Counted from the first letter of the stretch, positions 1-8,880 are shown. The stretch: 64,000 bases of DNA from DATARH01 sp963746885 (GCA_963746885.1 CAVVDM010000006.1:62001-126000); one strand, 5' to 3'. The notes: generated by a model from the sequence alone, not told the origin. Program-made: numbers and translations.

Positions 1-593
1 ACGCTCATTCCGGGCCGGCGCGCCCGCATCCGCGCGACCAACTCCCAGAACTGGCGGCGCGACAACGGGTCGATCCCGGTCGTCGGTTCGTCGAGGATCA
101 ACAGATCGGGGTCGTGAATGAGGGCGCAGCACAGGCCGAGCTTCTGCCGCATGCCACCCGACAATTTCTTCGCCAGCCGATCGGCGAACGGCGCCAGCCC
201 GGTGCTGTCGAGCAACTCGGCGATACGCGCGAAGCGTTCGGCCTGCGCCTGCCCGAACAGCCGCCCGAAATACTCGATGTTTTCGCGGATGCTCAGATCG
301 GGGTAGAGGTTCTTCCCGAGGCCTTGCGGCATATAGGCGATGCGCGGGCACACCGCGGCGCGATGTCGCGCATCCGCCATGTTGCCGCCCAGGACATCGA
401 CCGTCCCGGACTGGATTCGCCGCGCCCCGGCGACAAGGGCGAGCAATGTCGACTTGCCGACGCCGTCCGGCCCGATCAGCCCGACGATGCAGCCGGAAGG
501 CAATGCCGCCGTGACGCTGTCGAGAGCGGTGGTTCTGCCGTAACGCTGGGTGACCTCGGCGACCCGCGCGACCGCGACATCGTCGGCAATCAT
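1..593 (-). CDS. ABC transporter ATP-binding protein, YbhF/RbbA-like (3' end outside window)
   Basis: This is the N-terminal part of a nucleotide-binding subunit that would power an ABC-2 type exporter at the inner membrane. The Walker A motif reads GPDGVGKST, the form typical of the YbhF/RbbA group. The signature LSGGMRQK and Walker B LLILDEPTTGID follow. The protein runs off the left edge, so the usual second ATPase half or attached permease cannot be seen. The ATG at 593 overlaps the stop of the HlyD-type adaptor by four bases (ATGA), so the two are translationally coupled, as in ybhGFSR-type operons. The substrate is unknown; drugs or other amphiphiles are usual for the family. The family call is secure and the substrate is not. 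Confidence 0.9.
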   Translation of the reverse strand, partial: MIADDVAVARVAEVTQRYGRTTALDSVTAALPSGCIVGLIGPDGVGKSTLLALVAGARRIQSGTVDVLGGNMADARHRAAVCPRIAYMPQGLGKNLYPDLSIRENIEYFGRLFGQAQAERFARIAELLDSTGLAPFADRLAKKLSGGMRQKLGLCCALIHDPDLLILDEPTTGIDPLSRRQFWELVARMRARRPGMS

Positions 594-1708
594 GGCCGGG
601 CCGGAGAGGGCACGCTGGGCGGCGGGCTTGCCCGCAGGCCGGGCGGCCAGGCGACGGCCGGGTCGGTGCGCACATAAGCCACCCCGGGCAGCCCGCTTTT
701 GACCAGTGCCTCACGGCCTTCGAGCCGCGCCGGATCGATCCGCACCCGGATCCGGAACATCAATTTGTCGCGTTCGTCGCGGGTCTCGACGGTTTTCGGG
801 GTGAATTGCGCCTGGCTGGCGACGAACACCACCTGCGCCGGAATGACGTGACCGGGATAGGCGTCAAGCACGATGCGGGCCGCGGAGCCGATCCGCACCC
901 GACCGGCAGCGGCGGTCGGCAGGTAGATGTCCATGTAGACGTAGGAAGCGTCGAGCATCGTGAAGACCTTGCCGCCGGCGGGCAATACCTCGCCGGTGTT
1001 GGCGACGCGATATTCGATCGGTCCTGATTTCGGTGCGACCAGCGTGTTGTCGGCGATATCGACCCGATAGCGCTCGACATCGTAGGTGGCGGCGTCGAGC
1101 GCATGCTGCGCCCCGGCGACCCGCTCAGCCGCAGCATTGTCTGCTGCGGTCGCGGCATTGCGCTGCTGGGTTTGCCGATCCAATGTCTCGACCGTCGCGA
1201 AACCCCTGGGCACCAGCGCGCTCGTGCGATCGAGTTCCTGCTGGGCGAATTTGAGCTGGGTATGCTGTTGCACGAGGTTCGCCTTGGCCTCGTCGAGGGC
1301 GTGCTGCGCCTGCTCCACCAGGGCTTCGTTCTTTTTCAGCGTGGCTTCGAGATCGCGCGTGTCCATCGTCGCGACGACCTGTCCGGCGTTGACCAGATCA
1401 CCCTCGTCGACGGCCAGATGGGCTATGCGGCCGGCGAACTTGGTGTCGATGTCGATTTCGTCGGCTTCGAGCCGGCCGTTGCCGTAGGCTATGCCCGGTG
1501 GCAACGAGGGCGCCGGGTACAGCCACCAATATCCCGCCCCGATTGCCAGCGGGAGCAGCAACCATAGCCAGGCACGCCGCGACCGCGCCGGTCTGGCGCG
1601 TCCTGCCGCCCGCGGCAGCACCGCCGGCAATTTGGCGGCCGGCATTTGGCCGATTTCCGGCCGCGGCTCGCTTTGTGCCCGGTCGCCGGTCTTGCCGTCG
1701 GAGGCCAT
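590..1708 (-). CDS. HlyD-family periplasmic adaptor of an ABC efflux pump (YbhG-like)
   Basis: This membrane-fusion protein of about 372 residues would link the inner-membrane ABC pump encoded just downstream to an outer-membrane channel. One membrane segment lies at about residues 46-64 (a Trp/Leu-rich stretch after an Arg-rich cytoplasmic tail). A biotinyl-lipoyl-like half follows (AGRIAHLAVDEGDLVNAGQ), then a long alpha-helical hairpin rich in Ala/Gln/Glu, then the second lipoyl half and beta-barrel (YVYMDIYLP, AARIVLDAYPGH). I chose the ATG at 1708 because the upstream extension is low-complexity Arg/Ser-rich sequence. The frame stays open to 1894, so a longer form cannot be excluded. It overlaps the ATPase gene by four bases. 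Confidence 0.88.
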   Translation of the reverse strand: MASDGKTGDRAQSEPRPEIGQMPAAKLPAVLPRAAGRARPARSRRAWLWLLLPLAIGAGYWWLYPAPSLPPGIAYGNGRLEADEIDIDTKFAGRIAHLAVDEGDLVNAGQVVATMDTRDLEATLKKNEALVEQAQHALDEAKANLVQQHTQLKFAQQELDRTSALVPRGFATVETLDRQTQQRNAATAADNAAAERVAGAQHALDAATYDVERYRVDIADNTLVAPKSGPIEYRVANTGEVLPAGGKVFTMLDASYVYMDIYLPTAAAGRVRIGSAARIVLDAYPGHVIPAQVVFVASQAQFTPKTVETRDERDKLMFRIRVRIDPARLEGREALVKSGLPGVAYVRTDPAVAWPPGLRASPPPSVPSPARP

Positions 1709-1743
1709 CCTGCGGGTTCCGCTCACATCCGCCTGGTTTGGCG

Positions 1744-1759
1744 ACCGGCGATCGCCGGT
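1744..1759. promoter_or_regulatory. perfect 16-bp palindrome upstream of the HlyD gene
   Basis: ACCGGCGATCGCCGGT reads the same on both strands. It sits 36 bases upstream of the proposed HlyD start, where a TetR- or MarR-type repressor operator would be expected. Efflux operons of this kind are commonly repressed by a TetR protein, but no such gene is in the window, so operator function is inferred only from position and symmetry. Confidence 0.35.
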
Positions 1760-1772
1760 TCGGCAAACCCGC

Positions 1773-1803
1773 TCGCCTTCTCCACGGCGTAGCGAGAAGG
1801 CGA
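1773..1803. repeat. inverted repeat, 10-bp arms, 11-base loop
   Basis: TCGCCTTCTC at 1773-1782 is exactly complementary to GAGAAGGCGA at 1794-1803. It could form a hairpin in the leader of the leftward efflux transcript, or be a copy of a dispersed intergenic repeat. No T-run follows, so it is not a typical intrinsic terminator. Confidence 0.4.
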
Positions 1804-2188
1804 AGATGGCCGCGGACTTCCCCGTCCCCTTCTCATCACCGCCTCCGAAAACCCATCGGACCATCGCAGGGTGCGCCGCAGCGCGCGTTGACATGGATCA
1901 GCACACCGACCGCCGGCGGGCGTCGCCGGTCGAGGTCGGTGAGTTGGCGCGCTGCAACACATCTCCCCAATTCTCCAACAAACTCCGAAATTGTCGCCCG
2001 GCCAAAGACCGTTAAGATGCCGCGGCGAAATCATGTGCATTTCTGATCCAATGGGGCGCGGCGGCGTGGGGACGGCCTGAGAACGTCGACGGGTCTCCGC
2101 GCCGCCAGGGCTCGCGGCAAATGGGGTTTTGCGGCTCTCGCTCAAAGGGACGCCTGCCAGGTGGGACGTTGATCGGGAGAGTAGGCTG

Positions 2189-2881
2189 ATGCACCGGGTC
2201 CTGCTCGTTGACGATGATATCGGGCTTACCGACATGATCCGCGAGTTCCTGGAACTTGAAGGGTTCGTCGTCACCGCCGTCCATGACGGTGCGGCCTGCC
2301 TCAGCGCGGAACTTGCGGACACCGATCTGGTCGTGCTCGACGTCATGCTGCCGGCGCTCTCCGGCTTCGAGGTCTTGCGACGCCTGCGGCAAAGCTCGAA
2401 CATTCCGGTCATTATGCTGACGGCACGCGGCGAGGACGTGGACCGCATCGTCGGTCTTGAGATCGGGGCCGACGATTACGTGCCGAAGCCCGTCAACCCG
2501 CGCGAACTCGTCGCCCGCATCAGGGCCGTGCTGCGCCGCACGAATGCCGCCGAGCCGGCGTCGGCGGGGGATGTCGCGGTCGGCGAGATTCGCATCAATC
2601 CGGCGTCGCGCAACGCCTGGGCATACGAGCAGAAACTCGATCTCACGACGGCCGAGTTCAACCTGCTCGAGCATCTACTGCGCAACGCCGGCCGGGTCGT
2701 ATCCCGCGACGAATTATCGGCTGCGGCGTTCGGGCGCCAGCAATCGGTCGGCGCCGCCGACCGCAATGTCGATACGCTGGTCAGCAAGGTGCGCCGCAAG
2801 CTGGGGCCGGCGAGCGATCTCGATCAGCGCATCAAGACCGTCCGCAACGCCGGCTATATCTACGCGGTGCCCTCGTCATAG
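2189..2881 (+). CDS. OmpR/CpxR-family response regulator
   Basis: This DNA-binding response regulator of 230 residues is closest in feel to CpxR/RstA. The receiver domain (about 1-115) begins RVLLVDDD, has the phospho-acceptor Asp51 in VVLDVMLP, the conserved Thr/Ala of MLTARGED, and Lys in VPKPVNPRE. A winged-helix domain (about 130-228) follows, with LTTAEFNLLEHLL and a recognition-helix region VDTLVSKVRRKLG. The ATG at 2189 is preferred over upstream starts because GGGAGA lies nine bases before it and the receiver fold begins at residue 2. It opens an operon whose last gene is the partner kinase. The regulated genes may be those in the operon itself. Confidence 0.93.
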   Translation: MHRVLLVDDDIGLTDMIREFLELEGFVVTAVHDGAACLSAELADTDLVVLDVMLPALSGFEVLRRLRQSSNIPVIMLTARGEDVDRIVGLEIGADDYVPKPVNPRELVARIRAVLRRTNAAEPASAGDVAVGEIRINPASRNAWAYEQKLDLTTAEFNLLEHLLRNAGRVVSRDELSAAAFGRQQSVGAADRNVDTLVSKVRRKLGPASDLDQRIKTVRNAGYIYAVPSS

Positions 2882-2958
2882 CGTCGCCACCACACTCCGC
2901 GGAGCCTCGCGTTTCCAGTCGGGGGGAAGCATTCCGCATTCGCGGCCGCCTGCGCTTG

Positions 2959-3969
2959 ATGGCGCTCGCGTGTCTCTTCTGTGCGGTCGGCGCGCCGACC
3001 GGTGCCGCGGAGGGCTATCAACTGGGCCGTGGGGTTGATCTCGGCCCCTTCAACGTCGCCGGTTACAGCAGTCTGGTGGGAAAGCTGCCAAGCGGCCAGC
3101 CTAATGCGCTGACCCTGGACGATTTCAGCCTCTTCGTCACCGGGCACATCAGCAAGCTGTTCAACCCGTTCGTGGAAGCCGAGCTGACTCACCTGACCCT
3201 GCTTGGCTCCGGGCCATACGGTCGCGATCGTGGCGGCGGCGCTCTCGTCCTGGAGCGCCTATACAACGACACCTACCTCACCGACAGCGCCACCTTGCGG
3301 CTCGGCAAGATGCTGGCGCCCGTCGGAGAATGGAATGAAATACATGCCGCGCCGCTGGTGCTGTCGACGGTGCGACCGGCCGTCACCTATCGAAATTTCA
3401 GCGAATACGCTACCGGGCTGTCGCTTCGCTATGCCGACCCGTACGCCCGATTGCCGGATGTTCAGCTCTATCTGCAGCCATACGAGGAGCTGTCGGAACG
3501 GCCGAGCACGATCACTTACCACCAATACCGGACCGTTGCCGGCGCGCATGTCAGCTTGCCGCTTGGCCTGCTCGATAAGGTCGGCCTTTCCGTCCAGCAT
3601 TCCAAAGATATGCAGGGGGTCGATCAGTCGCTGTACGGCTTCGATTTTCATTACACGGTCGCGAAATTCACGTTTCAGGGCGAGGCGACGTTTTCCGACA
3701 TCAGCAATAACGGCACGGCACACGCCCGCGATACCGAGTGGGGCGGCTACGGCGCGGTCTCCTATGCGCTCACCGACCAATGGTCGATGTATGGATGGTA
3801 TGAAGGTTTCGCTGACCGAACGGCGACATCGGTCGCGCACGATCTCCTGTTCGGCATCGCCTACCGGCCGCAGCCGGCAATCGTGTTCCGGGTCGAGTAC
3901 CTGCAAAACGTCGGCGGAAAGCCGGTAAACCCGACGGGACTATTCGCCTCCTGCGCCGTCCTGTTCTGA
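2959..3969 (+). CDS. outer-membrane beta-barrel (porin-like) protein
   Basis: The product (336 residues) has a hydrophobic export signal ending near GAPTGAAEG. It is then almost wholly alternating amphipathic beta-strands with aromatic girdles and ends in a strand terminating with Phe (SCAVLF), all typical of outer-membrane barrels. It resembles unassigned porin-like proteins that respond to their own two-component systems. The start is uncertain: the ATG at 2959 directly follows a TTG and lacks a close ribosome-binding site, while the preceding in-frame codons encode an Arg-rich stretch that would complete a signal peptide. It lies 77 bases after the regulator and nine bases before the periplasmic gene. 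The transported or sensed molecule is unknown. Confidence 0.72.
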   Translation: MALACLFCAVGAPTGAAEGYQLGRGVDLGPFNVAGYSSLVGKLPSGQPNALTLDDFSLFVTGHISKLFNPFVEAELTHLTLLGSGPYGRDRGGGALVLERLYNDTYLTDSATLRLGKMLAPVGEWNEIHAAPLVLSTVRPAVTYRNFSEYATGLSLRYADPYARLPDVQLYLQPYEELSERPSTITYHQYRTVAGAHVSLPLGLLDKVGLSVQHSKDMQGVDQSLYGFDFHYTVAKFTFQGEATFSDISNNGTAHARDTEWGGYGAVSYALTDQWSMYGWYEGFADRTATSVAHDLLFGIAYRPQPAIVFRVEYLQNVGGKPVNPTGLFASCAVLF

Positions 3970-3978
3970 GCTGCCGCG

Positions 3979-4407
3979 GTGACAAGGCTGCTCGTTTTCA
4001 TCGCGGTCTCGACCGCACTGCTGTTTGCCGGATCGGCCAAAGCCGAGGAGCTGTTGATCATCGCCAATGCGTCCGTCAGCGTCCCGGCGCCGCTATCGCT
4101 CTCCCAGATCGCCGCGATTTATCTGCTGCGCGTGACCACCTGGCCCGACGGAACCCATATCGTTCCCGTCAACCGCGAAGCGCCCAGCGAGGCCCGCCGG
4201 GAATTCACCGCGCAGGTGCTGCAGGAGGATAATGGCGAGCTCGCGGCCTATTGGAATGAAATGCATTTCCTGGGGAAGCTGCCGCCCGTCGTGCAGGAAT
4301 CCCAACGAGCAATGGTCGCGTTTGTCCGCAACGTGCCAGGATCGATCGGCTATGTGAGCGGCTCCGCCCCGCCGATCGGGGTGAAGGTGTTGGCCAATGT
4401 TCGGTAA
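3979..4407 (+). CDS. small PstS-like periplasmic substrate-binding domain protein
   Basis: This secreted protein of 142 residues has a cleavable signal (about 1-22, ending SAKA). The rest matches one lobe of the phosphate-binding PBP-like family: an early SLSQIAAIYL segment, WPDG, a central EARREFTAQVL helix, and the late GSIGYVSG motif shared with PstS proteins. It is half the length of a true PstS, so it is unlikely to serve a transporter. Its place between a barrel gene and a sensor kinase suggests an accessory sensor or ligand-presenting subunit. The start is GTG at 3979. Its end overlaps the kinase start by 11 bases, implying coupled translation. Confidence 0.75.
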   Translation: MTRLLVFIAVSTALLFAGSAKAEELLIIANASVSVPAPLSLSQIAAIYLLRVTTWPDGTHIVPVNREAPSEARREFTAQVLQEDNGELAAYWNEMHFLGKLPPVVQESQRAMVAFVRNVPGSIGYVSGSAPPIGVKVLANVR

Positions 4408-6307
4408 GCGCGGCACAGGAGCCGGGTGGCCCGGCTTTTTTACACGCTCGATACCGCGGCGGATCCTGGCCGCCCTGCTCGGCATCGGCTTCGTCACCTA
4501 TTTTGCCACCGCCGTGGTGGTCTACTCGGGCGTTCGCGCATCGATCCTGGAATCCGATTCGGCGTCGCTCAATCACCTGGCCGATCTCAAATACGAGCAG
4601 CTGACCAACCTGATCGGCGCGCTTGCGACCGACCTCACGGCCTGGTCGCAGCTCGACGTGATGAACGATCTGGCCTCCGGCGATATCGACAAGCGGGTTG
4701 CACAAACGCTGGAGGGGCTGCGGCGGCTCTACGGTCTGGCTGGCGACATCTATGCCTTCGACGCCAACGGCAAACTGCTGGCGAGTTCGACGATGGGTCG
4801 GGCCGACGGGGCGCCCGCGCGACTGCCGCAGCAATGGCAGAGCCGGAAACACGGTCTGGTTTTTCTCGACAAGCATGAAGACCCGATGACCGGCGGCGCG
4901 ACCGTAGCGCTGGGAATCCCGGTGTTCGGGACGTTCGACAGCCATTTCCGTATCGGGACCCTGGTCCTGACCTATCCCTGGTCGGCGATTGAGCAGGTTT
5001 TGTTCAGTCGGGCGAATGGCACGATCCTGTACGAAAGTGACGGGCCGACAAGGATCTTGGCCGCCAATCCGCCAGACCTCGCCGGGCGTCTCGGGCTCGG
5101 GCATATCCGGAACGATGATTGGCGCAGCAGCGGCATGGTCGTCGGACGCTCGACGTCGCAGATCGGCCCGCTCGCGGGTTGGCATCTGCTGGTCCTGCAC
5201 GATGCCGCGGCGGCGACGCGGCCGCTCCGCTGGGTTGCGTTCGAACTGGTGCTGCTCGGCGCCTCGCTCGGGATACCAATCATCTTTCTCGGACGCTGGC
5301 TCGCGCATCGGCTGACCGCGCCGATCGCCGATTTGACGCGCGTCGTGCGCGAGATCGCCGAAACCGAGAAGCTCGACACGCGGGTTTCGGTTACCTCGTC
5401 GGACGAGCTCGGCTCACTGGCGCACTCGTTCAACCGGATGACCGACAGCCTCGAGCGGACGACGCGCGAGCGGGAGGAGTTTGTCCGCGAGCTTGCAGCG
5501 TTGAACCAGTCATTGGAAGCCAAGATCTCGGCGCGCACCGAGGAGCTCGAGGCGGCGATCCGGGCACAGCAGCGGCTGCTCGGCGATATTTCGCACGAGA
5601 TCAAGTCGCCGTTGGCGCGGCTCAGCATGGCCGTCGGACTTGCCTCGCGGTCCGCCGAGGCCGAACGGCCACGGCAATTCGATCGCATGGAGCGCGAAAT
5701 CGACAATATTTCGGCCCTCGCCAGCGAGCTCCTGACCCTGGCAAGGCTCAACGCCGCGACGGTGCCGCCGGCGTTTTCGCCGGTCGACCTCGACGCGCTG
5801 ATTCGACAGATCGTTACCGACGCGCTCTACGAGCGGCCGGAGCGCCGCGCCGATATCGTGTTCCACGCCGCATCGAGCCCTGCGACGATCGTCGGTAATG
5901 CCGACCTGCTGCGCCGGGCAATCGAAAACATCGTGCGCAACGCCATTTTTTATACGACGGCGGGGACGCCGGTTGAGATCGCTGTTTTGCGCAAGCCGCC
6001 TCGGCTTGTTCGGATCGAGGTCCGGGATGCGGGGCCGGGTGTTCCGCCCGCGGCCCTCGGCCATCTGTTCGAGCCTTTCTACCGGGTTGACGAGGCACGG
6101 GCGCGCGACACCGGCGGTACCGGCATCGGGCTCGCCATCTGCCAACGGGTCGTGCACCTCCATGGCGGCACCGTCGGCGCCCGCAACAACACCCCGCACG
6201 GCCTCGTCGTCGAGATCGAGCTGCCGCTACGGCCGGTCACCGCAGACCCGGCAGCCGCGACTCTCGACGCCGCGCCTTCCGGCGTTGCCGCTGCCGTCAG
6301 CCGGTAA
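4397..6307 (+). CDS. CpxA-like sensor histidine kinase
   Basis: This membrane sensor kinase of 636 residues pairs with the CpxR-like regulator that opens the operon. It has a first membrane segment (about 22-44), a periplasmic domain of about 230 residues containing an FDANGKLLAS motif as in Cache/CHASE-type sensors, and a second membrane segment (about 278-301). A HAMP domain and coiled coil come next, then a HisKA domain with phospho-acceptor His400 in DISHEIKSPL. The HATPase domain has an N box (ENIVRNAI), G1 (VRDAGPGVPP), F box (LFEPFYRVDEA) and G2 (GTGIGLAI). All catalytic boxes look intact. The large periplasmic domain and the preceding PstS-like gene suggest that a periplasmic ligand is sensed. 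Confidence 0.93.
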   Translation: MFGKRGTGAGWPGFFTRSIPRRILAALLGIGFVTYFATAVVVYSGVRASILESDSASLNHLADLKYEQLTNLIGALATDLTAWSQLDVMNDLASGDIDKRVAQTLEGLRRLYGLAGDIYAFDANGKLLASSTMGRADGAPARLPQQWQSRKHGLVFLDKHEDPMTGGATVALGIPVFGTFDSHFRIGTLVLTYPWSAIEQVLFSRANGTILYESDGPTRILAANPPDLAGRLGLGHIRNDDWRSSGMVVGRSTSQIGPLAGWHLLVLHDAAAATRPLRWVAFELVLLGASLGIPIIFLGRWLAHRLTAPIADLTRVVREIAETEKLDTRVSVTSSDELGSLAHSFNRMTDSLERTTREREEFVRELAALNQSLEAKISARTEELEAAIRAQQRLLGDISHEIKSPLARLSMAVGLASRSAEAERPRQFDRMEREIDNISALASELLTLARLNAATVPPAFSPVDLDALIRQIVTDALYERPERRADIVFHAASSPATIVGNADLLRRAIENIVRNAIFYTTAGTPVEIAVLRKPPRLVRIEVRDAGPGVPPAALGHLFEPFYRVDEARARDTGGTGIGLAICQRVVHLHGGTVGARNNTPHGLVVEIELPLRPVTADPAAATLDAAPSGVAAAVSR

Positions 6308-6316
6308 AGTGCAGAG

Positions 6317-6571
6317 CTAACGGCAGGCGAACGCCACCGTCGTCAGCCCCCAAACGCTCGTGGATTCAGTCTGCTTCGCGGGGGCTTTATTGAATTTTCG
6401 GCAGCTTGTTTCGGCAACCTGGTTGACCTCGCGCGACGAGGTGAAGTGCCCGTCGTATTTAATGGTCACCGAATTCGCGGTTGCGGCCTCGATCTCGTAA
6501 GCGCGCCCCCAGACCGCGACGCAGCCGACAAGGGTGTTCATGATCAAGATGATGAGAGCCGTCCTGAACAT
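6317..6571 (-). CDS. small lipoprotein of unknown function
   Basis: This 84-residue protein has a short hydrophobic leader ending in a lipobox (LVGC), so the mature protein would be a lipid-anchored peptide of about 68 residues beginning at Cys17. Two further Cys residues (in ETSCRKF and at the C-terminal ACR) could form a disulfide. I do not recognise the family. The gene is convergent with the kinase gene, nine bases away, and lies 18 bases beyond the end of the FAD oxidoreductase gene, so it could be the last gene of that leftward operon. Confidence 0.65.
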   Translation of the reverse strand: MFRTALIILIMNTLVGCVAVWGRAYEIEAATANSVTIKYDGHFTSSREVNQVAETSCRKFNKAPAKQTESTSVWGLTTVAFACR

Positions 6572-6589
6572 CTCAAGGTCCTCCGCAGA

Positions 6590-7714
6590 CTACTCGCGAC
6601 TGACGCGCGGTATCAGCAGCTGAAGCCCCAGCCCGCAGCACTCAGCGATCCAGCGCGGCGGCGGACGGCCGGTGACATGGACGGCCAGCAGGTGCTCGAA
6701 GACCCGCGGCTGTGACGCCAAAGCAGACAAAACGCGCCGCCGCAGCCCGTCATGCTTCGCCATGAACAGCAGCAGGCTGGCCATCAGGTGCGGCACGCGG
6801 CGCAATCGGCGATGGGCTGCTTCATATTGGGCAAGATCATCGGCCGCGAGCGCCTGGCCCAGTGCCACGGCCTGGCGGAGGGAAAGCGACAGGCCCTCGC
6901 CGGTAATGGCATCGACGCCGCCGGATGCGTCGCCGACCAGCGCGACCGATCCCCGGGTCACGCAGGGCAACGTGGCGCACACCGAGATCGCGCCGCGCAC
7001 CGGACCAGCCGGCTCGGCGCCGCGCAGCCGCCTGGCGAGGCCGGGGAACAGCGCCGGCAAATCGGCCAGGCGCGCCCGGGGTTCGCTGCCGAGAACGGCG
7101 ACGCACAGCTCGTTCGGCGCGACCGGGGTGACATAGGCCTGCGCCTCCTTTCGCCAGTAGACTTCGACGAAATCGCTCCACGGCCGCCCGCGAAAGTGCT
7201 GACGCAAGCCGATGCGCGGCGGGCCGCTGCGCGCCGGCAAAGCCGCCCATTCGCGCACTCGGGAGTGCGCGCCGTCGGCGCCGATCAGCCACCGGCAGCG
7301 CACCTCTCGGCCGCCGAGGATGACCCGCGCGGGACCGCCGCAGGTGATCGGCGCGCGCCAGTGCATGACCACACCCGCGTCCGCCGCCCGCTCCAGCAGA
7401 ATACGGTGCAGCAGCGTGCGCCGAATGCCGAGGCCGCCGTGACCGGGAAACTGTGCCTCGACCCTCAGTTCGCCATCGAGAAAGCGGATGCCGCGGAGCG
7501 TGGCCCCTTGCCCGGGGCCGAAATCGATGCCCAATCGATGCAACGCCGCGACGCCGTCGGGCAGCAGCCCTTCACCGCAGGCCTTGTCGATCGGCGGCTT
7601 GGCACGATCGGCGACAACGACGCTGAGCCCGTTGCGGCGGGCTGCGATCGCCGCTGCCAGCCCGGCAGGGCCGCCGCCCACGACGAAAACGTCGGTTTCC
7701 ACTGGCGCCGGCAT
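6590..7714 (-). CDS. FAD-dependent oxidoreductase, geranylgeranyl reductase-like
   Basis: This flavoprotein of 374 residues belongs to the geranylgeranyl reductase / aromatic hydroxylase superfamily. It has the N-terminal dinucleotide motif VVGGGPAG (residues 11-18), the family's ACGEGLLP motif near residue 45, an LIGADGAHSRVRE motif and the FAD-binding VALVGDASGGVDAITGEG. It could hydroxylate, epoxidise or reduce the product of the type III polyketide synthase whose gene ends four bases upstream. Flavoprotein partners next to type III synthases are common in bacterial alkylresorcinol and alkylpyrone clusters. The close spacing indicates one transcript. The substrate is not predictable. Confidence 0.85.
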   Translation of the reverse strand: MPAPVETDVFVVGGGPAGLAAAIAARRNGLSVVVADRAKPPIDKACGEGLLPDGVAALHRLGIDFGPGQGATLRGIRFLDGELRVEAQFPGHGGLGIRRTLLHRILLERAADAGVVMHWRAPITCGGPARVILGGREVRCRWLIGADGAHSRVREWAALPARSGPPRIGLRQHFRGRPWSDFVEVYWRKEAQAYVTPVAPNELCVAVLGSEPRARLADLPALFPGLARRLRGAEPAGPVRGAISVCATLPCVTRGSVALVGDASGGVDAITGEGLSLSLRQAVALGQALAADDLAQYEAAHRRLRRVPHLMASLLLFMAKHDGLRRRVLSALASQPRVFEHLLAVHVTGRPPPRWIAECCGLGLQLLIPRVSRE

Positions 7715-7718
7715 CGGA

Positions 7719-8880
7719 TCACCAGCGCAGCAGGATCATCTCGGCACAGAAGCCCGGGCCCATGGCCAGCAGCACGCCTAGCGTTCCCGGCGCCGGCGGC
7801 TCGTTCACGATGCAATCCTCCAGGACAAGGAGTACGGAGGCCGATGACAGGTTGCCGACTTCGCTCAGGCACCGCCAGGAACGTTCGAGATCGCCGTCGC
7901 GCAGTTCCAGCGTTTGCTGAATGCTCTCGAGGATTTTCGGCCCGCCGGTATGGATGATCCAAGTGCCGATATCGCGGCGGCGCAGACGGTGTTCGCCGAG
8001 AAATGCGTCGACGTCGGCGGCGAGGTTATTGCGGATCAGTTCGGGCAGGCGTGGGGACAGCACGATCCGGAAGCCGTTCTCAGAAATGTCCCACCCCATA
8101 ATGTCTTCGGAATCCGGGTAGAACACCGAGCGCGAGCCGAGAACGGCCGGCTCCGGGCGGTCACGGCTGCGCGGCGCGGCCAACGCGACGCCGGGCTTTT
8201 CTGCGCCTGCGACAATAACCGCCGCCGCCCCGTCGCCGAACAGGCCGCTGGCGATCAGGTTCGCCTTGGACAGGTCGTCGCGCTGAAACGTCAAGCGAAC
8301 ACGTCTCGACCGCGAGAATGGCCGCGGCCTGTTGCGGGTATGCCAGCACGTAATCGGCGGCGCGGGTCAGGCCGAGGGCGCCGCCGACGCAGCCGACCCC
8401 GAAGATCGGAGTGCGCTTGATGTCCGGGCGCAAGCGCAGCCGGTTGATCAGGCGGGCATCGAGCGAGGGGCTGGCGATGCCGGTTATCGAGACCACGAAC
8501 AACGCATCGAGATCCGTGCCGGACATGCCGGCGGCGTCGAGGGCGTCCGCCAGCGCCGCCGCGCCGAGCTCCTCGGCCGCCGCAAGCCAGGCGGCGTTGG
8601 TTTCGCGCCATGAGGCGAACTCGCTGTAGCGCCGCAGCGGCAAGGCGAAGTGGCGCGAATGGACGCCCGTGCGCGCATGCAGCCGGTCGAGCAGTTCAGC
8701 GTCGACCGTCCCGTTCCACACGCGCTTCAGGGCGCTGGTGACGGCCCCCTGACTGCAGCAATGCCCAGGCAAAGCGCTCGCGACGCCGGCAATCCGCCGC
8801 GCGCCCGGGCGGGGTCTGCTCGCTCGCCGGCGCGTCCGGAATCGCGATCGGCGAGCGTTTCCTGCTCGAAGCTGAGGCAT
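7719..8880 (-). pseudogene. type III polyketide synthase, interrupted by a single-base frameshift
   Basis: Two overlapping frames make one chalcone synthase-like enzyme of about 386 residues. The N-terminal frame (from ATG 8880) carries the catalytic Cys in GVGCVGGALG (about residue 164). The C-terminal frame (to TGA 7719) carries His in WIIHTGG (about 310) and Asn in EVGNLSSAS (about 343), completing the Cys-His-Asn triad, plus GLFGDGAAAV. The frames switch near 8295: removing one C from TGTTCGCTTGACG restores the expected C-S-L-T-F reading. Everything else is intact, so this is a sequencing error, a very recent inactivation or, least likely, programmed shifting. Such enzymes condense an acyl starter with malonyl-CoA to alkylresorcinols or pyrones. 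The gene lies between an aminotransferase and an FAD enzyme in one operon. Confidence 0.85.

Larger units (their letters stand above)
1709..2188. promoter_or_regulatory. divergent intergenic region, efflux operon / two-component operon
   Basis: These 480 bases separate the leftward efflux operon from the rightward response regulator gene and must carry both promoters. I see no convincing gene: the open frames here are low-complexity Arg/Pro/Ser-rich shadows. The stretch holds a perfect 16-base palindrome and a 10-base-arm hairpin, listed separately, both on the efflux-gene side. I could not assign -35/-10 boxes with confidence. Confidence 0.5.

Noticed and set aside
3979..4407. Phosphate transporter binding protein PstS
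   Set aside because: It is about half the needed length and no pstCAB genes are present.
8281..8300. Programmed frameshifting in the type III PKS
   Set aside because: No slippery heptamer or downstream structure is evident; error or mutation is simpler.
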